Notes under the pieces: generated by a model | Databases searched by the model: none | What the model was told of the DNA's origin: nothing | The model's input: the letters and a program-made list of their open reading frames with translations, nothing else | Shown: positions 14,587 to 21,293 of the stretch, piece after piece | Layout of the letters: each line of letters begins with the position of its first letter | Numbering within the stretch: the first letter of the stretch is position 1 | Assembly (NCBI GenBank): GCA_036272935.1 | Contig: DATAXP010000133.1 | Span: forward strand, 1 to 23,913 | DNA from: DATAXP01 sp036272935 | GTDB lineage: Bacteria > Planctomycetota > Planctomycetia > Pirellulales > PNKZ01 | Direction of reading: 5' to 3' | Length of the DNA stretch: 23,913 bases | Program-made: the position numbers and the translations under genes

Positions 14587-16047
14587 TCAGCGTCGTACGA
14601 TGCTCACCGGATCGGCGGCCGCGCGGACCTCGACATGCAAACCACTGACCAAATCGTCGGTTGGATTAACAACCAGCCGCTCGTCGCCATGGATGCCATC
14701 GACCACCACGCGGTTGCCAAGATCGCGCCCCAGGCTGACCGGTCGGACGTCGAGCAGGTTCTGCCCGTCGACCACGACAACATGCGGCCCTTCGACGCGC
14801 ATCTGCAGTGTGTTCGCCGGAATCGTCCAGGACGAAGCGCCGGAGTGCACGTCGATGGTCATCTTTGCGTAGCTGCCGGGCTGAAACTGTCCCGACGCAT
14901 TATCGAGCTCCACTTCGGCAAGCATCGTGCGGCTGGCCGCCTCGACCGACCTTGCGATGCGCGTGATCGTGCCGGTGGCAACTCGCGAACCTTGCTCGGG
15001 CACGCGCACCGTGGCTGCGATGCCGGGAGTCGCCTCGGCCGAGTAGGCTTGCGGTACGGCGGCCTGCACCCGCACGCGGTTCATGTCTTCAACGGCGAAC
15101 AACGCGTCGCTGCCAGCAGTGACGAGCATGCCGGTTTCGGCCGTGCGCCGCGTGATGACTCCGTCGAACGGCGCGACGATGTGCTTGAACGCTTGCAGTT
15201 CCTTCAACCGCTCGACGTTCGCCTGCCGACTTTTGGCCGTCGCCTCACGCGATGAGATGATCGCGTCGCGTGTCGAAAGATTCGTCCTGCGGCGCACAAG
15301 ATCCGATTCCGCAGCTCGCAGGTCAGCCGAACGCGCCTCGGCCTGCTTTTGGTGCGTTTCCAGCTCTTCTTGCGAGACGGCATGCATGACCATCAGCTTC
15401 TCGCGTCGCACAACCAGGCTGGCTGCCAGTTCAGAGTCGGCCTTCGCACGCGCCAACTGCGCCTGGGCGACCTGCAAATCGGCAATCGCCTCTTGTTGTT
15501 CGACCCTAGCCTGGACCGCCGCCGCTTCGGCCTCGCGCGCCAGCGCTTCCGCCTGTGCAAGTTCGCGATCGAGCTCTGGAGTTTCGATCTCGGCAAGGAC
15601 CTCGCCGGCACGCACCTGCTCGCCCAAGTCTTTGTGCCACGCGCTAAGGTATCCGCTCACTCGAGCGTACAGCCTCGCCCCCTGCCACGGTCGCACCGTG
15701 GCGGGAAGCACGATGGACGACGACGCAACGCGCGCGGGGCGATCGACCGTGACCGTCTTGATCGATGGGGCGTGGTGGACGGCCGCCTCGGCCGCTCGCG
15801 CCTGCGCCGCCTGCCACCACTTTGCCAGGCCGACGACGGCCACCACGAGCAGCAGCCCCGCCAGCACCCACGCGGCAACGCGCTTCGACGACCGACCAGC
15901 AGCGGGCTCGCCACCAGCAGGCTCATGGTCGAACACTCCCGCCGAATGACGCGCCCGCGCCCGATGCCCGGCAGAGCGGTGTCCGCGGTTGTTCAAAGCT
16001 TCCGCATCTTCATCTTCCAAACCACGATAGAACACCACCGAGGACAT
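14587..16047 (-). CDS. RND efflux periplasmic adaptor subunit (HlyD/AcrA-like)
   Basis: Membrane fusion protein of 486 residues that links the RND pump to an outer membrane channel. After an unusually long charged N-terminus of about 55 residues comes one membrane segment (about 57-76, AWVLAGLLLVVAVVGLAKWW). Then follow the first lipoyl half-motif (GARLYARVSGYLSAWHKDLG), a long coiled-coil hairpin rich in Ala, Glu and Gln (about 155-290), the second lipoyl half (FKHIVAPFDGVITRR), a beta-barrel, and a membrane-proximal domain. The ATG has AAGGAGA seven bases upstream. It follows the RND permease gene on the same strand after 84 bases and should be in its operon. No TolC-like gene is present in the window. 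Confidence 0.92.
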   Translation of the reverse strand: MSSVVFYRGLEDEDAEALNNRGHRSAGHRARARHSAGVFDHEPAGGEPAAGRSSKRVAAWVLAGLLLVVAVVGLAKWWQAAQARAAEAAVHHAPSIKTVTVDRPARVASSSIVLPATVRPWQGARLYARVSGYLSAWHKDLGEQVRAGEVLAEIETPELDRELAQAEALAREAEAAAVQARVEQQEAIADLQVAQAQLARAKADSELAASLVVRREKLMVMHAVSQEELETHQKQAEARSADLRAAESDLVRRRTNLSTRDAIISSREATAKSRQANVERLKELQAFKHIVAPFDGVITRRTAETGMLVTAGSDALFAVEDMNRVRVQAAVPQAYSAEATPGIAATVRVPEQGSRVATGTITRIARSVEAASRTMLAEVELDNASGQFQPGSYAKMTIDVHSGASSWTIPANTLQMRVEGPHVVVVDGQNLLDVRPVSLGRDLGNRVVVDGIHGDERLVVNPTDDLVSGLHVEVRAAADPVSIVRR

Positions 16048-16131
16048 GATCGTTTCTCCTTACGCATGAAGCGGCGGACTCGACAGGCCCTACCGGCGCC
16101 GCGGGCGAGTCTTACACGAGTCGCCAAAGTT

Positions 16132-19100
16132 TCATCCCACCGCCTTCTCGCGACGCAACACGCTGTAGAACACCGGCACGACCAGCAGCGTCGTGAGCGT
16201 GGCAATCAGCAGGCCGCCGATCACCGCTCGTCCGAGGGGAGCGTTCTGCTCGCCTCCTTCGCCAAGGCCGAGCGACATGGGGAGCATGCCCAGGATCATC
16301 GCGGCAGCGGTCATCACCACGGGCCGCATGCGCGTGCGTCCGGCTTCGAGCGCGGCCTCCAAGGCTGTCTTGCCTTCTTTGCGCTGATCGTTGGCGAACG
16401 TTACGAGCAGGATGCTGTTGGCCGTGGCGACGCCGATCGACATGATCGCCCCCATCAACGAAGGGACACTGAAGGTCGTGTTCCACAGCAACAGCGACCA
16501 CACGATGCCGACCAGCGCCCCGGGCAACGCGGTGATGATGATGAACGGATCGAGCCAACTCTGGAAGTTGACCACCATCAGCAAATAGACGAGCACCGCG
16601 GCGAAGACCAACCCCAGGCCTAGCCGCAGGAAAGCCGACTCCATGCTCTCGACTTGTCCGCGCATCGTGATCGTGTTGCCTGGAGCGAGCTTGGCTCGAT
16701 ACTCGCCGAGCAACTGCTCGATCTGGCGGGCAACGCTCCCCAGATCGCGTCCCTGCACGTTGGCATAGACATCGAACGCCGGCTGCACGTTGGTGTGATT
16801 GACGACCTCGGGCGTAACACTGCGCTCGATCGTCGCAAGGTTCGAGAGCAGTTGCACGCCGTCGGCTTGATTGGAAGTCAGCGGCAGAGCGTTGATCGCC
16901 TCAACGCTGTCGAGCCGATACGATGGCGTCCGGGTCTCGACGAGATACGAAATGCCCATCCGCGGGTCGACCCAGTAGTTCGGCTGCACCTGCCCGCTGC
17001 CAGCCAGGGCCACCAGCAGGCCGTTGGCAACGTCTTGCTGCGTGTAGCCGAGCTCACGGGCTCGCACCTGGTCGACGTCGATGTGCAACTTCGGAACGTT
17101 CATCACCTGGTGCAGATGCACGTCCTCGACGCCTCGAATCGACCGAACCCGAGCGGCCAGCTCGGTGGCCATCGTGTAGTTCGCTTCGCGGTTCAGGCCG
17201 GCGACCTGAATGTCGATAGGCGCGGGAAGGCCGAAGTTCAGAATTTGGCTGACGATGTCGGCCGGCTGGAAGAAGAACGTCAGTTGCGGAAAGCGTCCGG
17301 GAAGTTCGCGGCGCAGGATGGCAATGTACTCAGGCGTCGCATGGGCGCGGTGATGGCTTAAGGCGACGAGAATCTCGCCATCCGCCTGGCCGGTCGTGGC
17401 GCTGTCGCCGAAGGCCATCGCGTAGGTGCGGTTCGGCAGGCCGATGTTGTCGAGAACCAAATTGGTTTCGTCCGGCGGGATGATCTCGCGGATCGCGCTC
17501 TCGACCTGGCTGAAATAGCGCTCCGTCTGCTCGAGGCGCGTGCCGGCAGAAGCCCGAACGTGCAGGCGGAACTGCCCGGTATCGACGGTGGGGAAGAAGT
17601 CGCGTCCGACCCACGGGAGCATCGCGAATCCGCTGAGCACCAGCACAGCAAACAGCGCAAACACGCTGCGGCGATGCGCGAGATTCCAGCCCAGCAAGGC
17701 GGCGTAGGCTTCGCGAAACCGCTCGAACTGATGCTCGAACGCCGCATGCAGCCGCGCGAACCAGCCACCCCGGTCGACCGGTTTGTACGCGTGCTCGACC
17801 TCGACTGGCAGCAGATAATCGACCATGGTTGGCACGATCGTTCGCGACAGCAGGTACGAGGCGAGCATCGCAAACGCCACGGCCAGCGCCAGCGGCGTGA
17901 ACAGGTACTTCGGCGGACCATCGAGGAACAGCACCGAGACGAACACGATGCTGATCGTCAACGTCGAAACAAACGTGGGCCCTGCGATCTGCATGGCTCC
18001 ATCGAGTATCGCCTGCCGTAGCGGCTTGCCGAGGCCGACATTGCGGTGGATGTTTTCGATCTCCACCGTGGCATCGTCAACCAGAATGCCCACCGCCAGG
18101 GCCAACCCGCCGAGCGTCATCACGTTCAGCGAATGGCCCATCAAGTACAGGACGACGAGCGACGAAAGAATCGCCAGCGGAATCGAAACCGCGACGATCA
18201 GCGTGCTCCGCCAGCTACCGAGAAACACGAGGATCATCGCGGCCGTCAGCAGGCCAGCAATAATGCTCTCGGTGACCACGCCGCCAATAGCCGCGGTGAC
18301 GAACAACGATTGATCGAACAGCAGGTCGATATTCAAGCCCGACGGGGCGCCAGCCTTGATGTCTGGCATCATCGCCTTCACCTGGTTGACGATGTCCAAG
18401 GTCGAGGCGTTGCCGTTCTTGAGCAGCGTCACCAGGGCGCCGCGCGTGCCGTTGCGGCGCACGACGGTCGTCTGCGTGGTGCTGCCGTCGCGCACCTGGC
18501 CAACATCGCGCAGGTAGATGGTCGCGCCGCCGACCACCTTGAGGGGAATGTTGTTGAACGTCTCGGGCGAGAGCGGCGTGTTGTTGAGCGTCACGGGATA
18601 CTCGTGCGTGTCGATCCGAGCGACGCCCGTCGGGTAGGCCAGGTTGTACGCGCTGATGGCGTCGGCCACCTCCTTCGGCGAAACTCCCTTGGCCTGCATC
18701 AGCTGCGGGTCGATGTCGACCATCACCTGCCGCTCGCGACCGCCATAGGGGGTCGGCATCGTCAGCCCTTGCACCGTCGAAAGCTGCGTGCGCAGCACGT
18801 ACAGGCCGTAGTCGTAAACCTCTTCCTCGCTCATCGTGTTGCTGCTCAGGCTGATTTGTAGGATCGGCACGCTGGAGGCATTGAACCGCACGACCACCGG
18901 CGGATTGATGCCCGGCGGCATCACTGCGAGGATCGCTTGGGCGACGGCCGTCACTTGCGACAGCGCCGTGCCGATGTCGACACTCGGATGGAAATAGATT
19001 TTCTGCACGCCTACGCCGTTGAGCGTCTGCGATTCGATGCGCTTGATGTCGTTGACGTTCGACGTGATGGCGTATTCGCTATAGGTGGTAATGCGTTTTT

Positions 19101-19278
19101 CCAGCTCGCTGGTTTCCATTCCCTTGTAGGTCCAAACCACGGTGACCACCGGGATTTCGATCTCGGGAAAGATGTCGGTGCGCATTTGCGAGATCGACGT
19201 CACGCCGAGGACGACAATCAGCAGTGCCATCACCGCGAAGCTGTAGCGATATTTGAGTGCCAGTTGCACGATCCACAT
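16132..19278 (-). CDS. RND efflux permease
   Basis: Proton-driven trimeric inner membrane pump of the hydrophobe/amphiphile type, 1,048 residues from the ATG at 19278. I prefer this ATG, MWIVQLALKYRY, because GGAGA stands just upstream with good spacing; an in-frame TTG at 19311 would add 11 residues that no relative needs. The protein shows the duplicated RND layout: a first membrane helix, a large periplasmic loop, a central helix bundle with GGLALAVGILVDDATVEIEN (the paired aspartates are residues 401-402), and a second half with MSIGVATANSILLVTFAND. In that second motif the lysine that couples protons in AcrB (K940) is replaced by alanine, a variant I believe occurs in some subgroups. The substrate is unknown. 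It is followed by its adaptor gene. Confidence 0.94.
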   Translation of the reverse strand: MWIVQLALKYRYSFAVMALLIVVLGVTSISQMRTDIFPEIEIPVVTVVWTYKGMETSELEKRITTYSEYAITSNVNDIKRIESQTLNGVGVQKIYFHPSVDIGTALSQVTAVAQAILAVMPPGINPPVVVRFNASSVPILQISLSSNTMSEEEVYDYGLYVLRTQLSTVQGLTMPTPYGGRERQVMVDIDPQLMQAKGVSPKEVADAISAYNLAYPTGVARIDTHEYPVTLNNTPLSPETFNNIPLKVVGGATIYLRDVGQVRDGSTTQTTVVRRNGTRGALVTLLKNGNASTLDIVNQVKAMMPDIKAGAPSGLNIDLLFDQSLFVTAAIGGVVTESIIAGLLTAAMILVFLGSWRSTLIVAVSIPLAILSSLVVLYLMGHSLNVMTLGGLALAVGILVDDATVEIENIHRNVGLGKPLRQAILDGAMQIAGPTFVSTLTISIVFVSVLFLDGPPKYLFTPLALAVAFAMLASYLLSRTIVPTMVDYLLPVEVEHAYKPVDRGGWFARLHAAFEHQFERFREAYAALLGWNLAHRRSVFALFAVLVLSGFAMLPWVGRDFFPTVDTGQFRLHVRASAGTRLEQTERYFSQVESAIREIIPPDETNLVLDNIGLPNRTYAMAFGDSATTGQADGEILVALSHHRAHATPEYIAILRRELPGRFPQLTFFFQPADIVSQILNFGLPAPIDIQVAGLNREANYTMATELAARVRSIRGVEDVHLHQVMNVPKLHIDVDQVRARELGYTQQDVANGLLVALAGSGQVQPNYWVDPRMGISYLVETRTPSYRLDSVEAINALPLTSNQADGVQLLSNLATIERSVTPEVVNHTNVQPAFDVYANVQGRDLGSVARQIEQLLGEYRAKLAPGNTITMRGQVESMESAFLRLGLGLVFAAVLVYLLMVVNFQSWLDPFIIITALPGALVGIVWSLLLWNTTFSVPSLMGAIMSIGVATANSILLVTFANDQRKEGKTALEAALEAGRTRMRPVVMTAAAMILGMLPMSLGLGEGGEQNAPLGRAVIGGLLIATLTTLLVVPVFYSVLRREKAVG

Positions 19279-19490
19279 GGCCGGGTCTCCGTGAAAAGAT
19301 AGTCTCGCCAACTGCCATACCGGCTGTGCTGGCGAACCTTACACGTCGGCCGAACGATCTCGACGCGGCAACGAGTTTCGACAGCGGCGAAAAAAACTTC
19401 GAATTCTCGTGCAAGAGTGCGGTCCCAGGCCGGTACAACTCGGTGGGGCGGGGATCACGATACCGCGACAGCCAAAACAGGAGCTTAGCC

Positions 19491-20225
19491 ATGACGCGGA
19501 AACTCGAAGGCAAGGTGGCAGTCATTACCGGTGGCAACTCGGGCATCGGCCTGGCCACTGCCAAGCGATTCGTCGCCGAAGGGGCGTACGTTTTCATCAC
19601 CGGTCGCCGGCAAAAAGAACTCGACGCGGCTGTCAAAGAGATCGGCAGCAACGTGACCGGCGTTCAAGGGGACGTCTCGAAGGTTGCCGACCTCGATCGC
19701 CTGTACGACACGGTGCGCAAGCAGAAGGGAAAGGTCGACGTGTTGTTCGCCAATGCCGGTGTCGGCGAGCTGACGCACATCAGCGAGGTGAACGAACAAC
19801 ACTTCGACAAGATTTTCAACGTCAACGTTCGCGGCCTGCTGTTCACGGTGCAGAATGCGCTGCCGCTGTTGAAGGATGGAGCGTCGATCATCCTCACCGG
19901 TTCGGTCGCAGGTGTGAAAGGCTTTCCGCACTTCAGCGTGTACAATGCGACGAAAGCCGCCGTGCGGTCGTTTGCTCGCAGTTGGACCAGCGACCTGAAG
20001 CAGCGACGCATCCGCGTGAACGTCGTCAGCCCAGGGCCGATCGACACGCCGATCCTCGATCCGATGTCGAAAGAGACGATCGACAGCTTCATCGCCTCGG
20101 TGCCGCTGGAAAGGATTGGCAAGCCTGAAGAGGTCGCCAGCGCCGCGCTATTCCTGGCGTCGGACGAATCAAGTTACATCACCGGCGTCGACCTGTTCGT
20201 CGATGGCGGGCTGGCACAAGTCTGA
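19491..20225 (+). CDS. Short-chain dehydrogenase/reductase (SDR)
   Basis: NAD(P)-dependent oxidoreductase of 244 residues, classical SDR type. The start at 19491 is set by AGGAG eight bases upstream; the frame is open back to 19257, but that part reads through the divergent RND promoter region. Visible are the cofactor loop TGGNSGIG (13-20), D61, NAG (88-90), N112, and the catalytic Ser138, Tyr151 and Lys155 (YNATK). The C-terminus ends in ITGVDLFVDGGLAQV, as in this family. R39-R40 after the second strand suggests NADPH preference. The gene is divergent from the RND pump and single in its unit; the substrate cannot be told. Confidence 0.94.
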   Translation: MTRKLEGKVAVITGGNSGIGLATAKRFVAEGAYVFITGRRQKELDAAVKEIGSNVTGVQGDVSKVADLDRLYDTVRKQKGKVDVLFANAGVGELTHISEVNEQHFDKIFNVNVRGLLFTVQNALPLLKDGASIILTGSVAGVKGFPHFSVYNATKAAVRSFARSWTSDLKQRRIRVNVVSPGPIDTPILDPMSKETIDSFIASVPLERIGKPEEVASAALFLASDESSYITGVDLFVDGGLAQV

Positions 20226-20243
20226 AGATGAGGCATTAAGCGA

Positions 20244-20280
20244 ACGGGCCTGTCGACTATCCAATAGTGGCCGGGCCCGT
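20244..20280 (+). terminator. Stem-loop after the SDR gene
   Basis: Outer stem ACGGGCC/GGCCCGT and inner stem ACTAT/ATAGT around a CCA loop, with a partly paired interior between them. It begins 19 bases after the SDR stop codon. No T-run follows. Confidence 0.5.
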
Positions 20281-20342
20281 CTCGCTGGAAAGTCGTACGA
20301 CACGCCGCACACGCCGATAGCGTTCTTTGCGTTTAAAGGCGC

Positions 20343-20407
20343 AACACAAATCGTGTGTTCTTCAACTTGGCCGCTTCGGCCTGCATCGGAATCTTGCAGC
20401 TTTTCTT
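20343..20407 (+). terminator. Three tandem hairpins ending in a T-rich run
   Basis: AACACA-aatcg-TGTGTT, then GGCCG-CTT-CGGCC, then CTGCA-N9-TGCAG followed by CTTTTCTT. The last one has the form of an intrinsic terminator on the plus strand. The set could also be a small structured RNA, but nothing here identifies one. Confidence 0.35.
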
Positions 20408-20446
20408 GGTGTTGGAGGCATACCCGGCAGCGTGTAGTACCAGCAG

Positions 20447-21130
20447 TCAGTCTGTTTCAATGCCACGCACTGTCGTGCGGATTGCCTCGTTTGGTACGAG
20501 AGTGCCGCATGCTTCTTGCTCAAAAGTTGAGCCGTGCGCGCTGGGAAAGCATATTGGCCGAGAGCCGCCCGTCCCGCCCCCGCGTCTGAAAGGGCCCCCC
20601 GATGCCCAGCCAAGAATTGCCGCCGTTCCCAACCCGTCGGGCGTCCGCTCGAGCCGGCGACGCAAGGCGTCGAAGCAGTCGGGCAGTTGCCACTCGGCCA
20701 AGGGGCGTGCGTAGTCGAAGGCCCCGGGCTTGCGCTCCAGCAGGGCCAGGTAGTGGATCGGCTCGAATCGGTATCGCTCGCGCCCCCAGTGACGCGGATG
20801 CCGGGCGATCAACCGGTCCTCGAACACCAGGCGAACTTCGTCCACCGTCGCCACGACGGTGATCGTGCGATGGGCATACTTCACCGGCACGCTGGAGCTG
20901 TTCGTGTCGAATCGTACCAGCGACAGTGAATCGGCGCCAGCGTGCGTTACCCGCCGGGCCTCGCACTCCTGCACGGGCAGCGGCAACAGCGCTGAGCGTT
21001 CTTCTTCCAGACGCTCGGCCTTCGTGCCGCTCTTGCCGCGTAGCTGACGGACCAGGTCCGCGCGGCAGCGCTCGGCGAGCAAGGTGTGCGTTGCACAGAA
21101 GTAGTAAGGAATTCTCCTAGTACGCCGCAC
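20447..21130 (-). pseudogene. istA: IS21-family transposase IstA, C-terminal remnant
   Basis: Residues about 18-165 of this 227-residue frame resemble the C-terminal part of IstA: CRADLVRQLRGKSGTKAERL, then LLPLPVQECEARRV, SLSLVRFDTNSSSVPVKYAH, IARHPRHWGRERYRFEPIHY and CFDALRRRLE. These belong to the beta-barrel domain behind the catalytic core. The DDE core itself, expected further upstream, is absent, and after about 20635 the text is unrelated. An intact IstA has around 400-500 residues, so only about a third is left. No istB follows; an istB fragment lies about 20 kb away at the left edge on the other strand. No terminal inverted repeats were found. Confidence 0.82.
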
Positions 21131-21184
21131 GCATAACTTTCCCGGCTCGCCACTGCGCGCGTGAAACTGCGAAGGCTGGCTAGT

Positions 21185-21230
21185 CCGGTCCGGCGCCCGT
21201 TGGCTCTGCCGATTTTTCCGCGCGGACCGG
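21185..21230. promoter_or_regulatory. Inverted repeat before the adhesin gene
   Basis: Perfect 8-bp arms CCGGTCCG and CGGACCGG around a 30-base loop, ending 63 bases before the start codon. It might be a leader structure, an operator, or the end of the IS21 remnant. No clear promoter boxes were recognised in 21131-21293. Confidence 0.3.
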
Positions 21231-21293
21231 TCGATGCCTTGATGAGATCGCGGGGATTACCGCGCTCTTTGCTGCGGGCCAGGGAGGGCTTCA

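Larger units (their letters stand above)
20226..20634. other. Intergenic region after the SDR gene
   Basis: I see no gene here apart from the decayed tail of the istA remnant frame (down to 20447). It contains a long stem-loop directly after the SDR gene (20244-20280) and three small hairpins in a row (20343-20359, 20369-20381, 20381-20399) followed by CTTTTCTT. Confidence 0.5.
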
